Source of the DNA: Batrachochytrium dendrobatidis JAM81
Taxonomy: Eukaryota > Chytridiomycota > Chytridiomycetes > Rhizophydiales
NCBI RefSeq assembly: GCF_000203795.2
Contig: NW_006281108.1
Span: forward strand, 439,868 to 503,867
Length of the DNA stretch: 64,000 bases
Reading direction: 5' to 3'
Positions within the stretch are counted from its first letter, which is position 1. Each line of letters starts with the position of its first letter. This document shows positions 51,296 through 61,310 of this stretch, piece after piece. Position numbers and translations under genes: made by a program. The notes beneath the pieces were generated by a model. That model was not told the origin of the DNA. It was given only the letters and a program-made list of their open reading frames with translations, and searched no databases.

Positions 51296-52584
51296 ATGGC
51301 CCGTATAATACCCAACATACCTACAGCCAGTTCCTTTACAGTGTTGCTACTAGCTCTACTATTCAGTAGCATTGTTTCAGCCGTTAATAGCACTGCCACG
51401 CCAGGTAATTTAACTTCTAGCAGTTCATCTAAAATCACTTGCCACTCCGCTCTTTGTAATTAGACTTGTGCCACAAACTGAAAATTACTGTTTTCATCCT
51501 CTGTAGCATATGGCGCACCAAAACCTACTGATGCCACTATACAAGACTCTGTTTATGGAGCTACTACTAGTCACCAAAAAAACATAGTAGCACCATGGCC
51601 ATCGTCTGTTTCAAAAGAGCATCCCAACTTTACTGTATCTGATCATCCAGCCATGATGATGGATGGTGCTATGGCTCTTGCCAACTACAGCAGTCCAGCC
51701 GACGGTCCCCACCTTGTTGGTACGTATACTTTGCATTTCACCAATTTGCAAGTTTTTTGTAGATTTGATGGATTATAGATTCACCATGCTATTATAAACC
51801 TTGCTGCTCATCACTTTGAATCGACATTGCTATTTGATCATATATTTTACTGATTGAATCTATATTTCTTTTGAATTCAGACTTTTTCAACATTAATCCA
51901 TACAATATTGCCACTGCTGTCATTCTCATTCTCAGTGGGATTTCATTTGCATTTAATGGCCATAGAATGTTTCGATCTATGCTTTTCATTGCAGGCTTTT
52001 ATGTATTCTCAATCGTCACCCTTGTAGTCATAGGAGTTCTCGAATCTCGTAATTATATCACATTGGGCAGCAACCAGGAATGGATTGTTTTTACTGCGTG
52101 CATTATTGGTGGCTTGATTGGAGGAGGTATCTTTCAATGTCTTTGGAAACTTTCGTTTATGTTTATCGGAGCCATGCTTGGTGTAGCACTCGCTTCATTT
52201 ATCTTGCAATTCTCCTTCTCCAGTGCTCTGCAAACGACTCCAGGCAGATATATTTTTTTTTCGGCAATGGCTATTGTCGGTGCTATCCTGGTGCAGCTTT
52301 TTGAAGTACCGTTGCTGATTGTGTCTACCGCGGTGGTTGGATCAGGTAGCTTTTTCGTAGGAATTGATTTTTTTGTCAAATCTGGATTCGGCCAGGCTGT
52401 TTATAATACTATTTTCCAACAAGCGATCGTGCCAGCAAGTAGTAACGCCGAGTATATTATGATGGGGATGTTTGTGTTTGTTGCCTTGTTGGGAATGATG
52501 GTCCAGTTTTATCATGTGAGAAATGGATCTGTGTCGAGTGCTAGTCCATATACCAATCGCAAGAATTACGTATCCAGCGTTTGA
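51296..52584 (+). CDS. TMEM198-like (DUF4203) seven-helix membrane protein
   Basis: Three exons (51296-51404, 51507-51719, 51881-52584) join in phase to 341 aa. Exon 1 encodes a signal peptide, SFTVLLLALLFSSIVSAVNS. Exon 2 encodes a ~70-residue Ser/Thr/Pro-rich luminal part with N-glycosylation sequons such as NYS and NFT. Exon 3 encodes a run of hydrophobic helices: IATAVILILSGISFAFNGHR, SMLFIAGFYVFSIVTLVVIG, VFTACIIGGLIGGGIF, FMFIGAMLGVALASFI, YIFFSAMAIVGAILVQLF, VPLLIVSTAVVGSGSFFVGI and MMGMFVFVALLGMMVQFY. The FNGHRMFR...G-F and GGLIGG patterns fit the DUF4203/TMEM198 family. Function in fungi is unknown. An inverted-repeat element begins 46 bp after the stop, so the 3' UTR probably includes it. 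Confidence 0.8.
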
Positions 52585-52629
52585 TATACCAAAATCAGCT
52601 TTTATTTATAATCCACATTTATATATAAT

Positions 52630-52791
52630 TGAATTGCAGCCGTATTTGCGTAAAATGAAACACAAAGTAGGGGTGCTGAAATACATAATAAACATTCAAT
52701 TTCCAGTAGGAAGCACGACGAATATTTAGCCATTGTTTATGCCAAGGCAAGATAAACATATGTCACTTTACGGCAATACGGCTGTAATTTG
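52630..52791. mobile_element. Shortest complete inverted-repeat element (about 160 bp)
   Basis: The left end TTGCAGCCGTATTTGCGTAA (52634-52653) and the right end TTACGGCAATACGGCTGTAA (52768-52787) are near-perfect inverted repeats. Internal sequence matches larger copies: ACATAATAAACATTC near the left end, and GCACGACGAATATTTAGCCA, then TTG, near the right. This looks like an internally deleted copy and defines the minimal ends of the family. Confidence 0.85.
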
Positions 52792-53222
52792 GCTTTTTTA
52801 TACATTTACATATCGTTTTAGCACCCTTAATTGATAACATGCTATCTCCATTTGTAATGGTTTAAAAAACTACTGGCTTTATTTTGTAGTGCAATAAATG
52901 TTGGATGGCTTATGTACTTGATGTGGTGTACTTTATCAACTGCTTGGCTATTGTAGAATATTTGGCATTAGCCAATAACTTGAACAATACTATTACTAGC
53001 TGTAAACGCGCCAACTTGTATTTAGTTTTATGAATAAGCATTTTGTTGTTCCAATTGGTAAGCCATTGATGTCTATTCAAACTAGAAAGCAGTATTTTGA
53101 GCAAAATTCAAACAACCGAAGCCTTTGTTAAACCTCGTGTTAATGTGGTCAGATTTGTAGTTACTTGAACTTCGCGACGTATCTGGTCAAACTCAATCTT
53201 TTCCTTCAACAACAAAAACATT

Positions 53223-55718
53223 ATGGGAGAGTGGCTACTTTCAACAGCCAACAGTAGTGTTGCATGCGACCCAGCTGCTCATGTCGTGACAAATGAGCAT
53301 GATCTATTTGTTCGAGTTTTGCTCATGCTGTTTATGATTACTGCTGCACTTAACTTGGCTCATTTTCTTAAACATAAAAATTTTACCTATATTGGAGAGT
53401 CGGCTGTCTATATTCTATTGGGTAAGACGATTTTATTTTGTTTATAAAGAGATATCTTGAAACTATCTGGTGTAAATGGTTTGAATGATTCATGTCCTAT
53501 TGTTGAGTGTGCTTTTTGACTGACTCAAGTTACTCAAGTTACTCAAATACAAGCTTATGCATTATCTTGTATTGAGCTTGTAAAAGCGTAAACACTATTT
53601 AAACTGTTGATTCTATACTTCATCCTACCTTGAAATGATGTATTGATAGCTTTGGGTCAATATCCAATGCTTTAGAAGCTGCTACTTTGAGCCTGGTATA
53701 CAATTCCTCGAGTTAAACCTTGTCGCTATATTAGACACGGTTGCTCGCGTTTTCAAACTTTGGTATCCAATTCCTCAGCATGGCAATTTCAAGTCAAATG
53801 CTCACTGATATTAACTACAGCCCTGTATATGAATTTTCTAATCTGTATTGTTTATAGGGCTATTGGTTTCTGCGGGATGGACATCCATGACGTATGACCC
53901 CGGAAACACGGCAATTCAACTCAACTCCGAGTTTTTCTCCCTTGTCCTACTGCCTCCCATTATTTTCGAGGTATCGACTTGAATTGCTTTGCTGAAAATT
54001 GAACACATAAGATTTGTCAATCATATTTCATTTCTTGCTGAAAATGAAATAGGCTCTAGATTTACAAGCGTACTAACGAATGCTGCTATTAAAATCTCTT
54101 TCAACTTTTATAATTTATAATCTAGGGTGGATTTAATCTTCAACGCAAGTCTTTTTTTAGTAATATTATCCCGATTCTTAGCTTGGCTCTTTTTGGCGCG
54201 TTTTATTCGACGTTTGTTACTTCTGCCATCATGTGGGGCTTCTCACAGCTGATTATGGATAGTGGATGGACTGTGATTGAATCTCTTGTGTTTGGTGCTT
54301 TAATTTCTTCAACCGATCCTGTTACCGTTTTATCACTTCTTCCTGCCAATGTTGATCGTCGTCTCTATATGTTGATTTTTGGTGAGAGCGCTCTCAATGA
54401 CGCTGTTGCCATTATCCTCTATCGCTTTTTTACCGGCCTTCAAGCAGAGGCAGCTGATCTTGGCGTTCTTCCCTTTTTTGTTTCTGTTCTTACCTCATTT
54501 GGTGTATTCCTCGGTTCATTTTGCGTTGGTGTTGTTATTGCTCTCATTTTTGCCAAAATCACAAAGCACGTATGGATTACAGGATACGACGGTGCCATTT
54601 ACGAAATGGTCATGCTGATTATTTTTGCTTACTCGAGCTACTTGCTTGCAGAAGTGTTGTCTTTGACGGGAATCATTAGTGTCTTTTTCTGTGGAATTAC
54701 CATGTCGCATTATGCATACAGTAATTTGACTGAATTGACTCAGCGTACGATGAAGGTCACGATTCGAATGATTAGCTTGATGTGTGAGGGGTTCATTTTC
54801 TTATACCTTGGGCTTGGTCTAATGTCATTTGGAACTGTCTACGATCCAATTATTGTTGGCTGTGCAATTGTAAGTGCTTTTGAATTGTATTTGTAGAGTA
54901 TAAAAATGCCAATTTGACTCACGCCATACTTGGTATGATTCCGATTGTTTTACACCATTTTGATTTAGCTGGCTATTCTTGTTTCTAGAACGCATGTTTT
55001 CGTTATTTGCTCGATCCAGCGGTATTTTCCCGGTCAGCAGTCCATTCCCTTTAATCAACAGACTCTCATGTGGTTTTCTGGTCTTCGCGGCGCAGTGGCA
55101 TTTGCTTTAGGAGTCACCTTTCTTGAGCATCCCAACTTTACCAAACTTGTTAAGGACCAAATTTTTGGCACAACAGTTCTTGTTGTTGTCTTTACTGTGA
55201 TTGTATTTGGTGGTCTGACTCCATATATGCTTAAATGGCTAAAAATCACATCGGATGATGATGGTCAAGGTGAGCATACTATGCTTCCAACTCATGATGC
55301 TGGTGCAGAAGCTGCTCGTCGCGCCAAGGAAGAAGAGAAAAAAGCCGAGGAAGAAAATACTATTACAGAGACTGATCTTGAGCAACCTGTCTTTGGATGG
55401 CTGTACCGACTTGATGCAAAGTATATTCGCCCACACTTTTCACACAATGCAAAGGATCATATCCAGGCTTTGGCTGTGATTCATCGTAGGGAATCAAAAA
55501 TTGAATCTCGACAGGCTTCAATGATGGACACTCATGCTCATATTCGGTCAAGTTTCCATAGCATTTCTGGGTTCCAAAATACTGTTCAATCGCCTTCTAC
55601 TTACTCGGCAAAAAAGGCTGAAGTAGCTCAAAACGACGAGTTTGATGATCAGGCCAAGTTGATTGATAAGACTACACACGCAGAAGAGATTGCTCTTGAG
55701 GCTATCAATCTGAATTAG
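53223..55718 (+). CDS. Na+/H+ exchanger (CPA1/NHE family, NHX1-like)
   Basis: Four exons (53223-53421, 53858-53970, 54126-54869, 54969-55718) close in phase to 601 aa. The family features appear in order. These are the first helices; the amiloride-binding-type SLVLLPPIIFEGGFNLQRK; and the helix-5 signature SSTDPVTVLSLLPA with the transport Asp. The unwound-helix motif GESALNDAVAIILYRFF follows, then GIISVFFCGITMSHYAYSNL, FIFLYLGLGLMSFG, and MWFSGLRGAVAFALGVTF with the conserved Arg. The C-terminal tail of about 180 aa is charged (RRAKEEEKKAEEENTITETD). The motifs fit the endosomal/vacuolar NHE6/7/9-NHX1 branch, which exchanges cations for protons to set organelle pH. There is no obvious signal peptide before the first helix. 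Confidence 0.93.
53523..53549. repeat. Three-copy 9-bp tandem repeat in NHE intron 1
   Basis: Two exact and one partial unit of ACTCAAGTT lie inside the 436-bp first intron of the exchanger gene. It is small and probably neutral. Confidence 0.7.
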
Positions 55719-56140
55719 GAAGCAGTTCGTTCATTAATTTATCAGCTTCGTTTTGAACAATGGTTTTTTACTTTTCATTAATTGATCTTTTTATCGTTTC
55801 CGACTTTTTAACTTTTAGAATTAACTACACAAAAACCTTATTTTATTCCTGTTAACAAAGTATGCAGTTGGAGAGTTGATTGGAGATTATAAAACTACAC
55901 AAATATCACTTGTAGAGTGTTTACGAGGTTCCTATTGAATAGGTTTGAGCTAGCCAAAAATTACATCATTTGTGAAACAGCATGGTTACCAGCCTACTAA
56001 TTATAATCCAAGAGCGATAGGTTGGCTTAGTATTTTGTCTAGCAGTGGTAATATTTGAAACACACACACCAAAGTACAATGGTTATAGCTATTCATTTCT
56101 TGCTAGTTATATATTACAGATATATTGCAGAAGATTAGAA
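55719..56140. other. Convergent 3' intergenic region
   Basis: A/T-rich sequence between the exchanger and acidic orphan stop codons. I see no gene, repeat or RNA. Confidence 0.5.
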
Positions 56141-57547
56141 CTACCTGCCAAAATGGGGAATATTGCGAAGTTGATTAATGGAATATTCTAGATGAGCAAG
56201 GTCATCAATTGAATCGGTAATATCGTTTGGACGAATATGCTTGATCTGGGAAAACGGTAGCAGATTGCCATTGCTATCGAGTAACAATGCCTGCAGCTTT
56301 TCTAACTGAGCTTCAAAACAGGCACAAAAAACCGTTGACAATGGAAATTTTGCTATCGAGTCGATGAAGCTGGACAGGGGAGTATTGAGAGAGCTGACAA
56401 ACGGAGAGTAGGGCAAATGATCGGACGTAGGAGATACTGGTGTGTTTAAAACGGGATCTGAGAAAGAGTGGTTATGCAAGGTTTGCTGATTATTTTGACT
56501 TTGAAATAAAGTAACTGCCGATTGTGATTGGATGTCAGAACTCTGATATGTGCCGAGATGGTCGACGTGACGATCCAACACAGTGGCAGGTATATCAACA
56601 ATGCTACGAGGTAAATCACAATCTGGTTCAAATGACTGATCAGATGAAAGGTTTGGCTGACATAGGATATCCATGTTCATAAAGTAATCAGAAAGGAATA
56701 GCAGTCGTTCTCTCAGAACTGGCCCTTCACGATATGTAGGGTCTAATGCTGTAAATAAAACCTGGTTTGAAGAATCAGAAATTAAACGAGATGCTCTTCT
56801 GGATGATTGGTGAGGATATTGAACGGCTTGGTAGGACCAGCCGAGTCCAAGAGCATCTGAAGTGGTTGTGTCAGTAGGTGTATCGGCTACTGACAGAGTA
56901 TTGTCACCACCAGACTGCTCAAGTGTGATGAATGGCAATCCATTTGAAAAGTGAACATCGTCAATATCATTGTCCATATAGTATCTATTATAGCCACCAC
57001 CCGACTGATCGTCTTGGTAACTGAAGCCACTTTCTTCATTTGTATGAAGCGACAATAAGCTCTCTGGAGGATCGTATGCGATTGGCGACGATACAATTGT
57101 AGCTGTGGTGGTGTAGTGGGGCTGATGATTCTGTTCAGCAGGATACTGGCTAGAACGGTGACCATATACTGCATACCGTCGTCTTATTCTACTCTGCTGG
57201 GCTTGTAGCCCATCAATGGATCGATGACCACTAGGGTCATTGACTACTGTTTCTACTGAAGAGTATGACCTTGAATTTAGAAATAGACGAATGTCGTCGG
57301 CATCAAGTGGATAGTCAAACCGACCAAGTTCGTCATCATCCTCATCGTCCTCGTCATCTTGGACATTGTCATCATAAACATGACTGTTAAGTGGAGGGAT
57401 TGATATTGTAAATGAACTGTAGCTCGATAGTTGGTTATTGGAAATATATGTAATTTCAAGTGCAGAATTGTGATCAGGAGATTGATCCGATAGCTGCGGA
57501 GAAGATGAGTTGGTTTCTGACCTATTGTAATAGTGATCAATAGGCAT
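56141..57547 (-). CDS. Uncharacterised 468-aa protein, Ser/Gln/Asp-rich
   Basis: A single long exon; the stop is at 56141 and the first ATG of the frame at 57547 (MPIDHYYNRSETNSS). The frame stays open a little upstream but without ATG. I do not recognise a family. The first half is polar and disordered with a marked acidic run (DDNVQDDEDDEDDDELGRFD) followed by YPLDADDIRLFLNSR. Tyr/Gln/Ser-rich stretches follow, with an RIRRRYAVYGHR basic patch. The last ~90 residues look folded: SSFIDSIAKFPLSTVFCACF, EAQLEKLQALLLDS, IDDLAHLEYSINQLRNIPHF. An inverted-repeat element lies about 110 bp upstream, in the promoter. No signal peptide or membrane helix. Confidence 0.65.
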   Translation of the reverse strand: MPIDHYYNRSETNSSSPQLSDQSPDHNSALEITYISNNQLSSYSSFTISIPPLNSHVYDDNVQDDEDDEDDDELGRFDYPLDADDIRLFLNSRSYSSVETVVNDPSGHRSIDGLQAQQSRIRRRYAVYGHRSSQYPAEQNHQPHYTTTATIVSSPIAYDPPESLLSLHTNEESGFSYQDDQSGGGYNRYYMDNDIDDVHFSNGLPFITLEQSGGDNTLSVADTPTDTTTSDALGLGWSYQAVQYPHQSSRRASRLISDSSNQVLFTALDPTYREGPVLRERLLFLSDYFMNMDILCQPNLSSDQSFEPDCDLPRSIVDIPATVLDRHVDHLGTYQSSDIQSQSAVTLFQSQNNQQTLHNHSFSDPVLNTPVSPTSDHLPYSPFVSSLNTPLSSFIDSIAKFPLSTVFCACFEAQLEKLQALLLDSNGNLLPFSQIKHIRPNDITDSIDDLAHLEYSINQLRNIPHFGR

Positions 57548-57659
57548 TTGATGATTTGCAATAAGATTGGATAGCAAGTTTGATGGACATCAACTATTGA
57601 ATTAGAGCAATCAGTCACGTGAGTAAAAACTGAAAGCAGACCATTGCAATCTATTTTAG

Positions 57660-57915
57660 AACTCATGGCTATATTCACGCCAAATGGAATATTAAGGGTC
57701 AGTGCATCATAAACAGTCAGTTATTGAAACAGCCAAATCAAATCTCTGGTTTCAAACTTGATTGTACAATGCATGCCAAATGAGAACAATCTCGGCTCAA
57801 CTATAGTTTGTGAGCATCACAATTTTTAACAGGAAAGCATAGCAGATATTTGACTCTTGTTTATTCCAAAGCAATGACTGCAAGAGTTTTATTTTACATG
57901 AATACGATTGTAAAA
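57660..57915. mobile_element. Inverted-repeat element in the promoter of the acidic orphan
   Basis: The left end ATGGCTATATTCACGCCAAA (57664-57683) and the right end TTTACATGAATACGATTGTA (57893-57912) are inverted repeats. The segment GGGTCAGTGCATCATAAACA matches the copy at 1477. The stretch TGGTTTCAAACTTGATTGTA, then CAATGCATG, matches 10488-10515. CAATGACTGCAAGA before the right end is shared with other copies. Confidence 0.75.
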
Positions 57916-59596
57916 CTGACTCGATGACGCATGCTAATTCAAGTTTAATTCATCTATTCTGTAGCTATTTATCTAGACACATCAATGGTTTAGTGAGAGT
58001 CTTGAATAATACTTTACCGTTTTAGAGTGATATCTAGTTATTCAAGATGGAATAAAACAATCAGTCCAAAATACCAACAATTGCAGTAACTTGTGTTTAG
58101 CCGCAAGGATGCTGAACAGACTTGGTGGTTTCACGTGAAACCAATAAACTTGTATACAAATGGCATTGAAATACAAAGTATTTTTCATTTGCATTTGCAT
58201 GTGCACTAATTCCAGCCCTCTGTATATTTGTATTACAACATCATGGCTTGAAACAGTGGCTCTATATCTTCACATGTCAGACACGATATTACTGCTGTTT
58301 TGTCAGTATATCAGATGCTTGATCCAAGACATTGATCTGCCGTAATGCTATATTGTATATATCTAGTGACAGTTTAACTCGATAATATGTTTACAAAACC
58401 ATACAATCAAGTGGCTGTATGATGTTGATTTTCATTTGCAATCACATTGATGTAAATGAGACCTTTCATGTTTATCTTGCTTTGAAATAAGCATAGAAAG
58501 TATCTGTTGTGCCTCTCTACTAGAGACTGACTGCTTATCCAATTGACAATCCTTGTATCTGGAATTATACGCCGTATAAAACCATTTTTTATTCAAGTGA
58601 TGGCAGGGTTTAGGAATGAGCAATATGGAGATCTATACCTCGCGACATCTGTTGTTAAGCGGCTGACAAGCCATATTTAATCAGTGAATTTTGCTAGTGG
58701 TTTCAGGGACACAATTCTATTCAGTAAATTTGATATGAACTGAAACCGTCATTGTATAAGACTGTCATAGCTTGACTCTTGTTTGGCATTCCACTTTACA
58801 TGAATACGGCTGTAAACTAGTAGAGCGCACGTGCAAATCCAGTTGTTCCAAATTGCACAAAAACTATAAAATAGCCGTTAAAACCCATTTTGGATTATAA
58901 ATCTGCAATAGTCATCATTGGACTTTTCTAGCTGTATTCCTACTCCAATTACCGCATATATTCAAGGTTTGCTTCATCACTCTCCAATCTTTTCTTTCTT
59001 CTTTACTATTGCGTTTTGCTTAGTGCAGCGGCCTTTTATACTATGTAATGCACTGATGTCGTATTTGCACTGGTACAAGTCAATTTTATCAATCTGCTCG
59101 TTGAGTCAGCATCTACTGCCATAGCATGTTAATTTAAACCAAACAAGCTGTTGTATTCTGATCTATAATTTGCTGGCTGTATATTGTATACCCTTGTCAA
59201 ACCACTTGTTCAAACAAGCTAAATTGAATCTGGTTGAGTTCTCTATTGAACTACTTCAAGTACTGTAGCTGACTGAAGAAACAGGTTGCTTAAAGTAGGG
59301 TTGGTGAAGCACAGCCATACTGTCATGCATGCTATAAGTTTCTATTCATTGCTTTGCAGTAACCACCATGCACAGCAATGATATTCATTGTCCAAAGTCT
59401 ATCATTTAAATCTCTTTTGCTAATATATTCAGGGCAAAGACTTGATAGTTGGTTTAGACTGGTATACTTTGTATCTATCCAGACTCGGCAATAACTTGAA
59501 TCTGGCATTTCCCTGACAGTCACCGCTTTCAAATCAAGCTTACATTTGCTGTTTTACCTAACATTTGTATCTGTCATTTTCTATTCAGATCAAAAG
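57916..59596. other. Intergenic region, repeat-bearing
   Basis: About 1.7 kb with one element copy (58432-58816). No gene is recognised in the remainder. Short frames at 58160, 58918 and 59332 either do not start with ATG or lack features. It should include the promoter of the 59597 gene. Confidence 0.5.
58432..58816. mobile_element. Long-subfamily inverted-repeat element, internally shortened
   Basis: The right terminus CTTTACATGAATACGGCTGT (58793-58812) is excellent. The left terminus is eroded (TTTGCAATCACATTGATGTA then AATGAGA). The internal block 58470-58690 is the same as in 49340-49580 and is partly shared with 60540-60740. Shared pieces include TTTATCTTGC, CTCTACTAGAGACTGAC, the TACCTCGCGACAT motif, and a TGACAAGCCATATTTAATCA stretch. 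Confidence 0.7.
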
Positions 59597-60390
59597 ATGT
59601 CCTCCATGACCGATCGTGCTGTTGATGTTGCTCAAAATGTTGCCAAGACTGTGGAGCCATATGTCCCCACTATCGCCAAGGTAACTTGTTATATAGCTGT
59701 TTATTACTGTTTCATCCCATTGATTTCGCTATTTTACCTGGCTCTCATCTGACACATTATTGATATGACACACTACTTTGGATTCATCAATCTTGTACTC
59801 TTGGTTTACAGGATGCTGCTACCTATGCTGTCAGTACTGCTTCTTCAGCAGCGACTCTTGCAACTAGCACCGCTACCTCGGCATACAACTTTGCTACTGG
59901 CACTGCATCATCTGCCTATTGCTATGCTTCGCAGACTGTCAAGGTGGTCGTCACTGGTGCTACAACCACTATTACCACCTATACTCCCGGCCCTGTTCTC
60001 AATGCTGTCACCTCGGCCATTGATGGTGCAAAGGCCATTAGTCAAGATCCAGTTGGCTCTGTCAAGTCACATGTTCCTGTGATGGTAATTCATGCTGGCG
60101 AAAAAACCTACGAGATCATACATCCTACCTTTGACCGTGCTGCCCAGAGTGTTACTGCCGCAACTGGCTTTGTTGTCACCAAGGTCAACGGAACTGTCGA
60201 GTACATCACTGCTGTTCCTGCTGTGCATTCTTTAATTGAGCAGATTAATAAGCTTACCGCACCGGTTCTGTCTCGATTTGGTGTAAACAAGGGTGAAAAC
60301 GGCGAGGTGGAGGCTGAGGGCATTGTTGGAGAAGTTCCTGTAGTCTCCGCAGCTCCAGAGATCCCAGAACCTGTTACCAAGGGCTATTAG
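59597..60390 (+). CDS. Small amphipathic Ala/Thr/Val-rich protein, perilipin-like
   Basis: Two exons (59597-59680 and 59812-60390) join in phase to 220 aa. After MSSMTDRAVDVAQNVAKTV the sequence runs in 11-residue-like amphipathic repeats: AATYAVSTASSAATLATSTA, TSAYNFATGTASSAYCYAS. These are followed by a more folded part (GAKAISQDPVGSVKSHVPVM; NGTVEYITAVPAVHSLIEQI) and a C-terminal EPVTKGY. Ala/Thr/Val 11-mer helices of this kind are typical of lipid-droplet coat proteins such as perilipins; fungal perilipin-like proteins have similar size. LEA-like stress proteins are an alternative. Codon use is strongly biased (GCT, ACT, GTC rich), suggesting high expression. A second in-frame ATG three codons later is also possible. 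Confidence 0.65.
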
Positions 60391-60491
60391 ACTAATTTGT
60401 TGCCAACCACTTACTCTTTCTCAATATATCAATATATATATGCTGGCTCATCATAAACTCGCCTTTTAAACATTACGATCCTTTGTTATTC

Positions 60492-61268
60492 TTTACAGCC
60501 GTATTCACGTAAAATAAATCACTTGTATTTATCTTGCATCCAGTCTCTCGGCTCCAGAATAAACAATGATCAAATATTCGTTATCTTTCTATAAGTTGAT
60601 TGCTTTGGACATTCAAGTTTCTCAATGTCTGGAATTGCTTGACAGACGATTTATTCGAGTTGTTTTATGCAGGGTTTAAAAATCGGCAATATGGAACTCC
60701 AATCCTTGCATCGTTAAACAGTCGATAAACCATGTTTAATCGGACAGTTGTTTTGTGGAATAGAATCTGTCTGGAATAACATGCGTGTTTTGGAATGTTG
60801 CATATCGTTGTTTAAAAAGTCAATATTACCGCCTTTACAGTTCTCTTGATCAGTCTCAAAACACAGCGGCCATTATATGATGCAGCAATCAAGCTATAGC
60901 TTTGAACTGATATGTTTAGGCTTTGATTTCGCTTTTGCATAGCCATGCATTGTACGATCGCCAGACTCGTCCATTGCAATCCAGACATTGAATTGGTTTA
61001 GATATTCTCAATAAAGCCTAAACATATTTCTCGCCGATTTTTCTGTCATTCACAAGAAACTCCCAAGCCATCAATCAACGATTTGATGCGTTAGTTTGAT
61101 GGCAATATATTACAAATTTCCACAAAAGTAGAAACTCATCGTAAAGACATGTTTCCAAAGGCACAATGTTATGTTGTTCAGTAAATGGCACCAATTCAAC
61201 ATTAGGCTGACCGTTTGTCATGCACTTTATCATTCCTGATTAATGTTTTACATGAATGCGGCTATAAT
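60492..61268. mobile_element. Longest inverted-repeat element copy (about 780 bp)
   Basis: The left end TTTACAGCCGTATTCACGTA then AAATAAATCA (60492-60521) is nearly the consensus. The right end TTTTACATGAATGCGGCTAT (61246-61265) is its inverse. Internally it carries the long-subfamily block (TGTATTTATCTTGCATCCAG; a GGCAATATGGAA and AACAGTCGATAAACCATG stretch) and CATTGTACGATCGCC, which is near the segments at 37916 and 49742. No open frame. It fills the gap between the perilipin-like gene and the stop of the nitronate monooxygenase-like gene. Confidence 0.8.
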
Positions 61269-61310
61269 GTGCATCACATTCTTTCAATTCTCCTGGCGAC
61301 TATTTAGATT

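Noticed and set aside
58918..59124. 68-codon hydrophobic open frame
   Set aside because: It begins at TTG, not ATG, and lacks an exon partner or family features.
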